Assembly (NCBI RefSeq): GCF_030758315.1 | Contig: NZ_CP132336.1 | Location: forward strand, 248,001 to 312,000 | DNA: 64,000 nucleotides | Origin: Pararhizobium sp. IMCC3301 | Lineage (GTDB): Bacteria > Pseudomonadota > Alphaproteobacteria > Rhizobiales > GCA-2746425 | Direction of reading: 5' to 3' | Shown here: positions 18,494 through 27,465 of the stretch, in pieces | How the letters are laid out: each line of letters opens with the position of its first letter | How positions within the stretch are numbered: the stretch's first letter is position 1 | The notes under the pieces: generated by a model | What the model was told of the DNA's origin: nothing | What the model saw: only the letters and a program-made list of their open reading frames with translations | The model's database searches: none | Translations under genes and position numbers: made by a program

Positions 18494-19636
18494 ATGCCGA
18501 TGAACCAGACAACACGACCTTCCGGTCTGAAGACAGCGCTGTCCTGGGGGCGTCGCGGAACTGCCGGGGCAACCATCGCTCGGGAAATGCGGTTTGATAA
18601 CATTTCCCACCACTATGGTCCGACCCGCGCGCTTCACGACATCAACCTGACCATCGCCTCTGGAGAAATTGTCTGTCTGCTGGGCCAGTCCGGATCTGGC
18701 AAAACAACACTTTTGCGCATTGCCGCAGGAATTGAAGCACCCCAATCCGGCCGCTTCCTTGTCGATGGCCAGGAATATGGGGCGCCGGACCGTCTGGTGC
18801 CGCCCGAAAAACGCGGTATCGGCCTGATGTTTCAGGATTTCGCGCTGTTCCCGCATCTTACAGTGTTGAAAAATGTCATGTTTGGGCTGACCGCACTGTC
18901 GTCCTCGATTGCCCGCAGCGAAGCGATGCTTGCGCTTGAAAGGGTCGGGCTTGCGCAGCATGCCGACCTGTATCCCCACCATTTATCAGGTGGTGAGCAA
19001 CAACGGGTTGCACTGGCGCGTTCAATCGCGCCGCGACCCGGCATTCTGCTGATGGATGAACCGTTTTCCGGTCTGGATCAGCGACTGCGCGACAGTGTCC
19101 GCGATGAGACGATTGCGATCCTTCGGGAAATGCGGGCAACCTGCCTTATGGTGACCCACGATCCTGAAGAGGCAATGCGGGTTGCAGACCGCATCCTTTT
19201 GATGAAACACGGGCAGATTGTGCAGGATGGATCAGCCCGGGAATTGTATTATCAACCCGTAGATCTGGCTTCCGCCAGATTCTTTTCCGAAGTAAACATG
19301 TTGGAAGGCGAAATTGTCGATGAGGCCGTCATCACTCCGGTCGGAACTTTTGCCGCCGAAGGCAAATCCAACGGCACGGCAAGCGTCTGTATCCGCTTTC
19401 AGGGTGTCAACATCATACCGATCACAAACCAGCCAGCTCCCGTCGGTGCCAAACTTGGTCGGGTTCTGAGACGGCGGTTTCTGGGGGAAGTGGATCTGGT
19501 GGATACAGCCGTTGAAGGTCTTGATGATCCTCTGCAGGCCCGTATCCGCAACGCCGACAATTTGAAGCCGGGTACGGAAGTTTTCGTCAGCTTCGATCCG
19601 AGAGACATTCTGGTGTTTGAAAAAGAAGAGCCGTAG
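18494..19636 (+). CDS. ABC transporter ATP-binding protein, FbpC/PotA-like
   Basis: The 380-residue protein has all ATPase motifs: Walker A GQSGSGKTT (about 63), Q-loop QDFALFPH, signature LSGGEQQR (about 163) and Walker B ILLMDEPFSGLD (about 184), then the switch histidine in MVTHDPEEAMR. A TOBE-like domain fills about 290-378, as in importer ATPases for iron(III), polyamines or sulphate; the DRLVPPEKRGIGLMFQDFALF stretch fits the FbpC group best. No permease or binding protein gene is next to it, so substrate and partners are unknown. The first 31 residues look unlike the family; a start at the ATG at 18587 (MRFDNISHHYG) is possible. It separates scpB from tatA. Confidence 0.88.
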   Translation: MPMNQTTRPSGLKTALSWGRRGTAGATIAREMRFDNISHHYGPTRALHDINLTIASGEIVCLLGQSGSGKTTLLRIAAGIEAPQSGRFLVDGQEYGAPDRLVPPEKRGIGLMFQDFALFPHLTVLKNVMFGLTALSSSIARSEAMLALERVGLAQHADLYPHHLSGGEQQRVALARSIAPRPGILLMDEPFSGLDQRLRDSVRDETIAILREMRATCLMVTHDPEEAMRVADRILLMKHGQIVQDGSARELYYQPVDLASARFFSEVNMLEGEIVDEAVITPVGTFAAEGKSNGTASVCIRFQGVNIIPITNQPAPVGAKLGRVLRRRFLGEVDLVDTAVEGLDDPLQARIRNADNLKPGTEVFVSFDPRDILVFEKEEP

Positions 19637-19768
19637 CCCCACATAACAGACTAATTATGGGTGTCTTTTCGCTGATGGCCGGTGTAATACACTCACACGA
19701 CAGAGATATATCACGGGCCTTGGCAAACAATGGCGTGTTTGCGACCCGGTGAAATCGAGGAATAAATT

Positions 19769-19984
19769 ATGGGTATTAGTTTTTGGCAAATTGCCATTGT
19801 CGTCGTTTTGGTCGTGCTTCTGTTCGGTCGGGGCAAGATTTCTGATTTGATGGGAGATGTCGCGAAAGGCATCAAAAGCTTCAAGTCCGGCCTTTCAGAC
19901 GAGGAAGACGAGCAGAAAACCATTGATCAGTCAGCCAGCGAAACCGTTGCTCCTGTCAAATCCAAAGACAAGCAAAGCAGCTAG
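19769..19984 (+). CDS. tatA: Twin-arginine translocase subunit TatA
   Basis: Pore-forming subunit of the Tat export system for folded proteins. The 71 residues comprise a single N-terminal membrane helix ([19 protein letters not shown]), the conserved FGRGK hinge, an amphipathic helix ([19 protein letters not shown]) and a short charged tail. A clear ribosome-binding site (GAGGAA) precedes the ATG. A 132-bp gap from the ABC ATPase gene probably holds the tatABC promoter. tatB follows at 68 bp. Confidence 0.96.
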   Translation: MGISFWQIAIVVVLVVLLFGRGKISDLMGDVAKGIKSFKSGLSDEEDEQKTIDQSASETVAPVKSKDKQSS

Positions 19985-20052
19985 TCGATAAATTCCGGCG
20001 TTGTCCGCGCGGATTTCGCGCCACGTCCTATTAGAGAAACCGGCAAATCAGA

Positions 20053-20775
20053 ATGTTCGATCTTGGATGGACCGAATTTATTGTTGTTGCTGTCGTGGCG
20101 ATCCTTGTGGTGGGTCCAAAGGAATTGCCCGGGATGCTTCGTACAATCGGGAAGACCATCGGCAGCGCGCGACGCATGGCCGGGGATTTTCAGCGCCAAT
20201 TTAACGATGCGCTGAAAGAAGCCGATCTGGACGGAATAAAATCCGGCATCGACAGCGTCAATAAGATCAACCCGATGAGGCAGATCAAAGACAGCCTCAA
20301 CCCGATCAAACAGGCTGCGGCAGATGTTCAAAGGGACATCAACAAGGGGTTGCTGAAAACCGGCGAGACGGCGGCACCAGCAAGCAAGTCAGCTGCGGCA
20401 GCCGATTCGGCCATTTCATCCGCTGAGCCGGCTGCAGCTAAACTAGCTTCCAAGGCAAAATCTGCGGCAAAACCGGCCGCTGGGAAAACCGCTGATCAGA
20501 AACCGGCGGCGCAAAAGTCGGCTGGCAAAAAGCCTGCCGCCCGAAAACCCGCCACCCGCAAACCTTCCGCCAGCAAGACCACAACCGGAAAGGCTGCAGC
20601 TAACCCCACATCCGGCACCAAGCCGGCTGTTACAAAGCCGGCTGGCACTAAGCCGACCGGTAAAAAGTCAGCTGGCACTAAGCCCCCCGTTACGAAGCCA
20701 ACCGCTGCGAAGAAGCAGGCTCTAAAACCCGCTGCCAAAGGCGCAAAAGCGTCCAAGAAGGAAACTGACGCGTGA
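20053..20775 (+). CDS. tatB: Twin-arginine translocase subunit TatB with Lys/Ala/Pro repeat tail
   Basis: With TatC it recognises twin-arginine signal peptides. The N-terminus is typical (MFDLGWTEFIVVAVVAILVVGPKELPGMLRTIGKTIG; the Glu in the membrane helix and the GPKELP hinge are conserved), followed by an amphipathic helix. From about residue 110 to 240 the protein is a low-complexity tail of KPA, KSA and GTKP units resembling histone H1 tails. Rhizobial TatB proteins often have an extended tail, but this is long and strongly repetitive; the DNA at about 20600-20710 shows matching direct repeats. It overlaps tatC (GTGA). Confidence 0.95.
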   Translation: MFDLGWTEFIVVAVVAILVVGPKELPGMLRTIGKTIGSARRMAGDFQRQFNDALKEADLDGIKSGIDSVNKINPMRQIKDSLNPIKQAAADVQRDINKGLLKTGETAAPASKSAAAADSAISSAEPAAAKLASKAKSAAKPAAGKTADQKPAAQKSAGKKPAARKPATRKPSASKTTTGKAAANPTSGTKPAVTKPAGTKPTGKKSAGTKPPVTKPTAAKKQALKPAAKGAKASKKETDA

Positions 20776-21575
20776 GCGAAAGCGAAGACGAAGTCGACAG
20801 CAGCCGCGCACCGCTGATTGAGCATCTGATCGAATTGCGACAGCGCCTGTTCAAATCTGTCATCGGACTGACGCTGATGTTCATCATAAGCTTCATTTTC
20901 GCCAAGGATATCTTCAATATTCTGACCGTGCCGTATGAAAAGGCTGCGGGTGATCTGAACGCAATTGAGTTTATCTATACCGCTCCTCAGGAATATTTCT
21001 TCACTCAGTTGAAGCTGGCCTTTTTCGGCGCGCTGTTTCTGGCTTTTCCGGTTATCGCGTCCCAGATTTATATGTTCGTCGCGCCCGGTCTTTACAAAAA
21101 CGAGCGGTCGGCCTTTCTGCCTTATCTGGTGGCAACTCCGGTTTTGTTCATCATCGGGGCAGCGCTGGTGTATTATCTCATCATGCCGCTGGCTATGAGC
21201 TTTTTCCTCAGCATGGAGCAGGCGGGCGGTGAGGGTCGGGCGTCAATTCAGCTTGTGGCCCGGGTCAGCGAATATCTCGGTCTCATCATGACATTGATTT
21301 TCGCCTTCGGCCTGGTGTTCCAGCTGCCGGTGGTTCTGACACTTCTCGGCAGAATCGGTGTGGTTGGATCAGAAGGCCTGAAGTCCAAACGGCGCTACGC
21401 AGTTGTTGCAGCCTTTGCCATGGCGGCTATTCTCACGCCTCCGGATCCGATCAGCCAGATCGGTTTGGCGCTGCCGACCATCGTCCTGTATGAGCTTTCG
21501 ATTCTCTCGGTGCGGCTGATTGAACGGCGCCGTGCCGAACAGGAAAAGGCGGACGCAGCGGTTGATACCGTTTGA
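20772..21575 (+). CDS. tatC: Twin-arginine translocase subunit TatC
   Basis: Core receptor of the Tat translocase in the inner membrane. The 267-residue protein has about six membrane helices and the conserved early stretch PLIEHLIELRQRLFKS, the YTAPQEYFFTQLKLAFFGALFLAFP loop (with the Glu needed for signal peptide binding), and APGLYKNER. It starts with GTG overlapping the tatB stop. The C-terminal tail is cytoplasmic and charged. Its place before serS-surE-pcm is the standard rhizobial order. Confidence 0.97.
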   Translation: MSESEDEVDSSRAPLIEHLIELRQRLFKSVIGLTLMFIISFIFAKDIFNILTVPYEKAAGDLNAIEFIYTAPQEYFFTQLKLAFFGALFLAFPVIASQIYMFVAPGLYKNERSAFLPYLVATPVLFIIGAALVYYLIMPLAMSFFLSMEQAGGEGRASIQLVARVSEYLGLIMTLIFAFGLVFQLPVVLTLLGRIGVVGSEGLKSKRRYAVVAAFAMAAILTPPDPISQIGLALPTIVLYELSILSVRLIERRRAEQEKADAAVDTV

Positions 21576-21634
21576 TAATAGCGCTACTGCCACGCTCATA
21601 TTTCCACCTGACCACTGACTAATCGGGTTATCCC

Positions 21635-22921
21635 ATGCATGACATTCGATGGATAAGAGAGAATTCGGCTGATTTTGATTCAGCTATGAAAGCGCGCTTC
21701 GTCGATTATCGTGCCGCTGACCTGATCGCACTTGATGATGAACGCCGCCAGCACGTCACCCGACTGCAGGAAGCACAGGAAAGCAGAAACGCCGCTTCCA
21801 GGGAAATTGGAAAAGCCAAGGCCCGCGGTGATGAAGCTGTGGCCGCGACCGCTATTGCCGCAGTGTCCGAGTTGAAAGAGTTTATCCGAAACGGTGAGGA
21901 CCTGGAGCGGCAGCTGACCACAAGGCTTACGGAAACATTGGCAGAAATCCCGAACATTCCGCTCCCCGATGTGCCGGTCGGCCCTGGTGAGGATGACAAT
22001 ATTGTGTTGCGGGAAGTGGGCGAGAAACCACTCAGCAACTTTACGCCGAAAGAACATTTTGAACTCGGCGAAGCGCTCGGCATGATGGATTTTGCCATCG
22101 CCGGGAAGATATCAGGATCGCGTTTTGTTGTTCTGCGCGGTCACCTTGCCAGACTTGAGCGTGCATTGGGGCAATTCATGCTTGATCTGCATACTCAGAC
22201 ACACAATTATCTGGAGGTCTTGCCGCCGCTGTTGGTCAAGGATGAGGCAGTCTACGGAACCGGTCAGCTGCCGAAATTCAAGGACGACCTGTTTCACACA
22301 GATGACGGGTTCTGGCTGATTCCCACAGCAGAAGTGCCACTGACAAATCTGGTCCGCGAATCCATCATTGAATCAGATCAATTGCCGCAGCGCTTTTCTG
22401 CTCTGACACCATGTTTCAGATCCGAAGCCGGTTCAGCAGGCCGCGACACCAGAGGCATGCTGCGCCAGCACCAGTTCTATAAAGTGGAAATGGTTAGCGT
22501 TACCCGGCCGGAAGACTCATTGAATGAATTGGAACGCATGCTTGGCTGTGCTGAAGAAGTCCTGAAACTGCTGGGTCTGTCTTATCGCGTCATGACTTTA
22601 AGCAGCGGGGATATGGGATTTGGAGCGCAAAAAACCTACGATATCGAGGTCTGGCTGCCCGGCCAGAACATGTATCGCGAAATTTCAAGTTGCTCAATCT
22701 GCGGCGATTTTCAGGCCAGGCGCATGATGGCCCGTTACAGGGATGAGGATGGCAAGTCTCTCGGCTTCGTTCACACACTGAACGGCTCCGGGGTTGCCAC
22801 CGGACGTGCCCTGATTGCAATTATGGAAAATTATCAGCGCGCCGATGGCGGTATTGATATTCCCGAAATATTGAGGCCCTATATGGGCGGATTAACCCAT
22901 ATTGGCAGCCTTGCGGAGTAA
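21635..22921 (+). CDS. serS: Seryl-tRNA synthetase
   Basis: Class II synthetase that charges tRNA-Ser and tRNA-Sec with serine. The 428 residues comprise the N-terminal coiled-coil arm that grips the long variable arm of the tRNA (about 28-105), then the catalytic domain with motif 2 ([21 protein letters not shown], about 263-283) and motif 3 ([18 protein letters not shown], about 384). The ATG at 21635 gives the usual [10 protein letters not shown] start. It lies 59 bp after tatC and is followed 5 bp later by surE. Confidence 0.98.
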   Translation: MHDIRWIRENSADFDSAMKARFVDYRAADLIALDDERRQHVTRLQEAQESRNAASREIGKAKARGDEAVAATAIAAVSELKEFIRNGEDLERQLTTRLTETLAEIPNIPLPDVPVGPGEDDNIVLREVGEKPLSNFTPKEHFELGEALGMMDFAIAGKISGSRFVVLRGHLARLERALGQFMLDLHTQTHNYLEVLPPLLVKDEAVYGTGQLPKFKDDLFHTDDGFWLIPTAEVPLTNLVRESIIESDQLPQRFSALTPCFRSEAGSAGRDTRGMLRQHQFYKVEMVSVTRPEDSLNELERMLGCAEEVLKLLGLSYRVMTLSSGDMGFGAQKTYDIEVWLPGQNMYREISSCSICGDFQARRMMARYRDEDGKSLGFVHTLNGSGVATGRALIAIMENYQRADGGIDIPEILRPYMGGLTHIGSLAE

Positions 22922-22926
22922 ACTCA

Positions 22927-23682
22927 GTGCGCATTCTGGTCACAAATGATGATGGCATCAACGCTCCTGGCCTGGCGGTCATGAGGCAGATTGCCGCTGA
23001 AACCGGCTCGGATGTCTGGGTCGTCGCGCCGGAAACGGATCAAAGCGGCCTGTCGCACTCTCTCACGATGAACGATCCTCTGCGGCTGCGAAAAATCGAG
23101 CGGCAAGTCTATGCCCTGCGCGGCACACCGACAGATTGCGTAATCATGGGCGTACGGGAAGTCATGCCAGAAATTCCTGATCTGATTCTCTCCGGCGTGA
23201 ATTCCGGGCAGAACATTTCCGATGATGTGACCTATTCAGGCACCATTGCTGCAGCCATGGAAGGCACCATGCTGCGCATTCCCAGCATAGCGCTCAGCCA
23301 GGCCTATGACTGGACTTCGGGCAATCCGATTCCCTGGGACGTGGCCAGCACACATGCCTGCGGGCTGATACAGAGGATTCTCGACAAAGGCATCAAGAAG
23401 GGCATCCTGATTAATATCAACTTTCCCAATTGTGCTGCAAATGCCGTATCCGGGATAGAACTGACCCGGCAGGGTGCACTGACCCATGGACTGTTTCTCG
23501 ACAAGCGCGATGACGGACGCAGAAATCCTTATTATTGGCTGACCCATCGCCGCCAGAGTCAGGATGTGATTGCAGGGACCGATCTTGATGCACTGCAAAG
23601 AAACTTCATTTCGGTCACGCCCCTGAAAATGGATCTGACAGCGGATGAGGCGCTGGATTATTATTCATATCTGGCCGATTAG
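22927..23682 (+). CDS. surE: 5'/3'-nucleotidase SurE
   Basis: Metal-dependent phosphatase of nucleoside monophosphates linked to stationary-phase survival. The 251 residues begin MRILVTNDDGINAPG, containing the Asp-Asp metal ligands, and have the VVAPETDQSGLSHSLT and SGVNSGQNISDDVTYSGTIAAAMEG motifs of the family. The start codon is GTG at 22927, 5 bp after the serS stop. It is followed by pcm, the same pairing seen in E. coli (surE-pcm-nlpD) and rhizobia. Confidence 0.97.
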   Translation: MRILVTNDDGINAPGLAVMRQIAAETGSDVWVVAPETDQSGLSHSLTMNDPLRLRKIERQVYALRGTPTDCVIMGVREVMPEIPDLILSGVNSGQNISDDVTYSGTIAAAMEGTMLRIPSIALSQAYDWTSGNPIPWDVASTHACGLIQRILDKGIKKGILININFPNCAANAVSGIELTRQGALTHGLFLDKRDDGRRNPYYWLTHRRQSQDVIAGTDLDALQRNFISVTPLKMDLTADEALDYYSYLAD

Positions 23683-23691
23683 GAGAAGGAT

Positions 23692-24348
23692 GTGGCCGGA
23701 TTTGTAGAGCCGCACAGCCATCATCTACCCGCGTTTATACTGCGCCTGCGCGAACTTGGCATTTCCGATGTGCGCTTGCTGAAAGCGCTGGAGCACACTG
23801 ACCGGCGAAACTATATTCCCGGACTGACAAAGGAAGACATGTGGCAGGACCGCGATCATGCCATCGGACATGGTCAGAGCGCTGGTGTTCTGAGCCTTGT
23901 CATGGTCATGCTGAACGCGCTCAAATTGCAGCGCCAGGATAAGGTTCTCGACATCGGAGTGGGGTGCGGCTACCAGACTGCACTATTGGCACGATTATGC
24001 CGCCGGGTTTACGGCGTTGAACGGGTCCGGCCCCTGACACAGCTGGCTGAAAGAAATCTGGCGAAGGATGGCATTTTGAACGCGACGCTGTTCAGCGGCG
24101 ATGGTCACAAGGGATGGCTGCATCAGGCACCATTCAATGCCATCATTCTAACCGCTGCCTGTGAAACAGCGCCGAGCCTTTTGTTGGACCAACTGGCCAT
24201 CGGCGGCCGCCTGATTGCGCCGATGGATCAGGGCCACGGTGAAGAGGCAATCACGCTGTTCACCAGGGAAGACGGCGAACTGTCCTCAAAAACCATCGGA
24301 TACGGCGAGTTTCCGCCACTCGTTCCAGGCCGTGTCAGCGACGACTGA
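23692..24348 (+). CDS. pcm: Protein-L-isoaspartate O-methyltransferase (altered motif)
   Basis: Methylates isoaspartyl residues to start repair of aged proteins. The 218-residue protein has the SAM-binding motif VLDIGVGCGYQTALLARL and the later YGVERVRPL, with a PCMT-type N-terminus (DRRNYIP, GHGQ). It starts at GTG 23692 behind AGGAGAAGG. Unusually, the near-invariant GQTIS-x-P loop that shapes the isoaspartyl pocket reads GQSAGVLSL here, so the substrate may differ. It lies between surE and an NlpD-like lipoprotein gene, the classic neighbourhood. Family call is firm; true repair activity is less sure. Confidence 0.9.
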   Translation: MAGFVEPHSHHLPAFILRLRELGISDVRLLKALEHTDRRNYIPGLTKEDMWQDRDHAIGHGQSAGVLSLVMVMLNALKLQRQDKVLDIGVGCGYQTALLARLCRRVYGVERVRPLTQLAERNLAKDGILNATLFSGDGHKGWLHQAPFNAIILTAACETAPSLLLDQLAIGGRLIAPMDQGHGEEAITLFTREDGELSSKTIGYGEFPPLVPGRVSDD

Positions 24349-24439
24349 GCACCAGACTTTGAAAACCAAACAAATTTAAGCATTTATAAAGGGTGTCAGG
24401 GTTAATACTTCGTCTGTGTTTTTGAGTACAGGCGTGAGT

Positions 24440-25927
24440 ATGCCGATGTTTATGAGTAATGCGTATTCGCGGAGCCGGGCCGCCCGCGTAATTTCCAGGG
24501 CCCTCTTTATTTCGCTCCTTTCGGGTACTGTGGTTGCCTGCAGTAATAATTTCTCCCGGATCAGCGATCAGGAATATACTGCCGCGATTGCTTCACAGAG
24601 AGCATTTTTGGGGCAGCCTGTCCGGCAGCCGATGCCCGCAGTAGCAATGGGCAATTCGCAGCAATTCGGAGGCGCGCGACAGGCCGGTGTAGATCAACAA
24701 AATCTGCCGCCAATCCAGACCTATCAGTCATCTCAGGATGGTGCGGGCATGGCGCAATATCGCCCGATGCCGGATAATAATTTTGACCGGTCCTATCAAG
24801 CGCCAGATCAAGGCATGCAGTCTTCAGCCGGACAGGATGCATCTGGCTGGACCACAACTGGCGGCACCACGATAACAGTCACGCCAGGTGACACTTTGTC
24901 TTCGATATCGCGGCGCTATGGCGTGCCGGAGCAGGCCATCCTGACTGCGAACAGGCTTTCCAGTTCGCGCGATGTGGTCGCCGGTCGTTATCTGACGATT
25001 CCCGCCTATGCGAAGGGACGCAGTACAGCGCCATCTCCCAGCGCGGACTATGCGACGTTGAAGCCATTTCCGGAAAATTCGCCTCAGCCAGCTCGTGCAT
25101 CTGTTGTCACCACGCCGGAAGCGCCAGTCAGAACCGCGGGTACCATCGACGGTACCCACCGGGTTTCATCCGGCGACACGCTGTTCAGCATTGCCCAGCG
25201 TTACAACGTGAATGTCGGCAGCCTTTCGGCGGCCAATAATCTTGGCCAGTCAAGCAATATCCAGATCGGCCAGAAGCTGGTGATCCCCGGCAGGGGCGGC
25301 ACTCAGAGCGCACAGGTTCTGGCGCCACCAGTCCGATCAGCACAGATCCAGCCGAGAGAAACAATTCAGGCGCGACCAGCAACACCGGTTCAATCCGCAC
25401 CGAAACAGGCGCGGCTTAGACACTCTACCAGTGAACCTGACGCACCAAAACCTGTCAGGGTCACACCGATCGAGCAGGTCACACCGGTGGCCTACACCCC
25501 GCCAGCGGCTGAACTGCGGGAACCCTCAACCCAGGCCGGAGACGGCGCTCTGGCGTTTCGCTGGCCAGTTCGTGGCCGGATAATTTCGACGTTTGGCGAC
25601 AAGACCAATGGCGAAAGGAATGACGGTATCAATCTAGCTGTGCCGGACGGAACGCCGGTCAAGGCGGCTGAAGACGGTGTTGTAATCTATTCTGGTAACG
25701 AGTTGAAAAGTTATGGCAATCTGGTTCTGGTCCGACATTCCGATGGCTGGGTCACTGCCTATGCGCATAACCGTTCACTGACCGTACGCCGCGGCGACCA
25801 GGTGCGCCGTGGTCAGGAAATTGCAGAGGCCGGCGCAACCGGCTCGGTCAGTTCCCCACAATTGCGCTTTGAGCTTCGCAAGGGATCGACGCCCGTCAAT
25901 CCCCTTGACCATTTGGGCGGCGTTTGA
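24440..25927 (+). CDS. NlpD/EnvC-like lipoprotein: two LysM domains and a degenerate LytM (M23) domain
   Basis: Probably an outer-membrane or periplasmic lipoprotein that activates cell-wall amidases at division. It has a signal peptide with lipobox ending VVAC, then LysM repeats at about 143-190 (VTPGDTLSSISRRYGV) and 238-285 (VSSGDTLFSIAQRYNV), and a C-terminal LytM domain (about 371-493). The zinc-ligand positions of active M23 peptidases are lost: the usual HxxxD reads NDGIN and the usual HLHFE reads QLRFE. That is the pattern in amidase activators such as EnvC and NlpD. The surE-pcm context also points to NlpD. Several start codons are possible (24416 GTG, 24440, 24446 and 24452 ATG); I chose 24440. 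It ends before a strong terminator. Confidence 0.92.
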   Translation: MPMFMSNAYSRSRAARVISRALFISLLSGTVVACSNNFSRISDQEYTAAIASQRAFLGQPVRQPMPAVAMGNSQQFGGARQAGVDQQNLPPIQTYQSSQDGAGMAQYRPMPDNNFDRSYQAPDQGMQSSAGQDASGWTTTGGTTITVTPGDTLSSISRRYGVPEQAILTANRLSSSRDVVAGRYLTIPAYAKGRSTAPSPSADYATLKPFPENSPQPARASVVTTPEAPVRTAGTIDGTHRVSSGDTLFSIAQRYNVNVGSLSAANNLGQSSNIQIGQKLVIPGRGGTQSAQVLAPPVRSAQIQPRETIQARPATPVQSAPKQARLRHSTSEPDAPKPVRVTPIEQVTPVAYTPPAAELREPSTQAGDGALAFRWPVRGRIISTFGDKTNGERNDGINLAVPDGTPVKAAEDGVVIYSGNELKSYGNLVLVRHSDGWVTAYAHNRSLTVRRGDQVRRGQEIAEAGATGSVSSPQLRFELRKGSTPVNPLDHLGGV

Positions 25928-25954
25928 CCAGACACCAATAACCGCCCAATGAGC

Positions 25955-25995
25955 GTGGCGCTGGGGCTTATAGCTTCAGCGCCACTTTCTTTTTT
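25955..25995 (+). terminator. Intrinsic terminator after the LysM/LytM gene
   Basis: A perfect 9-bp inverted repeat, GTGGCGCTG (25955-25963) and CAGCGCCAC (25977-25985), is followed by a T-rich run TTTCTTTTTT. Its right arm and T-run lie inside the 3' coding end of the convergent DUF815 ATPase gene, so one sequence serves as a terminator and as codons. Confidence 0.85.
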
Positions 25996-26846
25996 CCCGC
26001 CAAGTCCTGGATAAATTGCCAGGCCGTTCGACCCGACCGGTAGCCTCGAGTGGTTGCCCATTCCAGAGCGGCAGGCCGCCATTCCGCTTCGCTGACTTCA
26101 ATGGTAAAATGCTCGAGATATCCGCGCACCATCTTGAGGTAATCGTCCTGGCTGCATTTATGAAATCCCAGCCAAAGGCCGAATCGGTCGGACAGGGAAA
26201 CCTTTTCCTCGACCGCTTCACTGGGATTGATGGCCGTTGATCTTTCATTCTCGATCATGTCGCGCGGCATCAGATGCCGCCGGTTAGACGTCGCATACAG
26301 CAGCAAATTTTCCGGTCGGCCTTCGATGCCTCCATCCAGCGCAGCTTTCAGCGCCTTGTAGGATGTGTCGTCATTATCAAATGACAGATCGTCGCAAAAC
26401 AGCAGAAAACGAAACGGCTGTTCGGCCATCAATGCCATCAGATCCGGTAGAGATTCGATATCCTCACGGTGAATTTCCACAAATTTCAGCTTATGCGTCT
26501 CACAATCCACATGATCATTGACATGAGCATGGATGGCCTTGACCACAGAGCTTTTGCCCATGCCGCGCGCGCCCCAGAGCAAAGCGTTATTTGCCGGAAA
26601 ACCTGTGGCAAACTGCATTGTATTCTGCAGCAGAATATCGCGTACCTGCTCAATCCCCTGCAACAGCTCGAGATCCACCCGATTGACCTTGTGCACCGGT
26701 TTCAGGGTACCTGAGCGAGCACTCCACACAAATGCATCAGCAGCATCAAAATTCACCTGTTCAGCCATTTTCGGTGCCATCCGCTCAAGCGCATCTGCGA
26801 TGCGAATAAGTGTCGGTTGCAGGAGATCGGGCGGATTCTGTGTCAT
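25968..26846 (-). CDS. DUF815 AAA+ ATPase
   Basis: The 292-residue protein belongs to the DUF815 group of AAA+ ATPases, found widely in bacteria without a settled function. It has Walker A GARGMGKSS (92-100), Walker B FLLFCDDLSF (about 147) and the typical TSNRRHLMPRDM sensor-1 region. The C-terminal part (SDRFGLWLGFHKCSQDDYLKMVRGYLEHF) is also characteristic. It is monocistronic and convergent with the LysM/LytM gene; its last codons overlap that gene's terminator. Confidence 0.9.
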   Translation of the reverse strand: MTQNPPDLLQPTLIRIADALERMAPKMAEQVNFDAADAFVWSARSGTLKPVHKVNRVDLELLQGIEQVRDILLQNTMQFATGFPANNALLWGARGMGKSSVVKAIHAHVNDHVDCETHKLKFVEIHREDIESLPDLMALMAEQPFRFLLFCDDLSFDNDDTSYKALKAALDGGIEGRPENLLLYATSNRRHLMPRDMIENERSTAINPSEAVEEKVSLSDRFGLWLGFHKCSQDDYLKMVRGYLEHFTIEVSEAEWRPAALEWATTRGYRSGRTAWQFIQDLAGKKKVALKL

Positions 26847-27067
26847 AAAGCATCCATGTTCGGGAATAAGGCGCGGTTTGTCACTGTTTTCGCTGGCAAT
26901 TTATGGGCAGATGCCCCATTTGCAAAGCTGTTATGATTTGTCTGCCGGTTGATACTTGCAAAGCAAGCCGCCGTGAGTATAGTCCGCGGGACTTTCTGGA
27001 CACATAACACCAAGAAAACCGCAGCTTCACGTTCGGCTGCGCAAATGTAAATAGACAGGATTGACTG
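26847..27067. promoter_or_regulatory. Divergent region between DUF815 gene and yajC
   Basis: A 221-bp stretch between genes transcribed away from each other, so it must carry both promoters. A small plus-strand open frame extends in from the DUF815 gene but is only its antisense. I see no clear operator. Confidence 0.4.
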
Positions 27068-27397
27068 ATGTTTGTAACGCCCGCATTCGCGCAGGCCGCC
27101 GGTGGCGGTGCTGGTCTGGCAACCAGCTTACTTCCCTTCGTGCTGATTTTCGTCGTGATGTATTTTCTGATTATCCGGCCCCAGCGTCAGCGGGTAAAAA
27201 AGCATGAAGAAATGATCACAGCAGTCCGCCGCGGTGACACGATTGTCACAAGTGGTGGTCTGATTGGCAAGGTCACCAAAGTGATCGATGATGGAGAGTT
27301 GCAGGTCGAGCTAGCAGAGGGCGTGCGCGTGCGCATCGTTCGCAGCATGGTTTCCAATGTCCGCGCCAAGGGCGAGCCGGCAAAAGACGACGCCTGA
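27068..27397 (+). CDS. yajC: Preprotein translocase subunit YajC
   Basis: Small inner-membrane partner of SecDF. The 109-residue protein has one N-terminal membrane helix (LLPFVLIFVVMYFLIIRPQRQR) ending in the conserved IRPQ, then a small beta-rich cytoplasmic domain (VRRGDTIVTSGGLIGKVTKVID). It lies 68 bp upstream of secD on the same strand, the standard yajC-secD-secF order. Confidence 0.97.
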   Translation: MFVTPAFAQAAGGGAGLATSLLPFVLIFVVMYFLIIRPQRQRVKKHEEMITAVRRGDTIVTSGGLIGKVTKVIDDGELQVELAEGVRVRIVRSMVSNVRAKGEPAKDDA

Positions 27398-27465
27398 CCA
27401 TACAGGCGCAACATTTCACATCCTCAACATCCATAATGGTTTCGCCATATCTGACGGGTAACTGA

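Noticed and set aside
20496-20825. Minus-strand open frame of 109 codons
   Set aside because: Antisense of the TatB Lys/Ala/Pro repeats, giving a repetitive Ala/Gly/Phe shadow.
24376-24390. TTAA-N7-TAAA ahead of the LysM/LytM gene as a CtrA site
   Set aside because: Second half-site has a mismatch, and such A+T-rich strings arise often by chance; left unclaimed.
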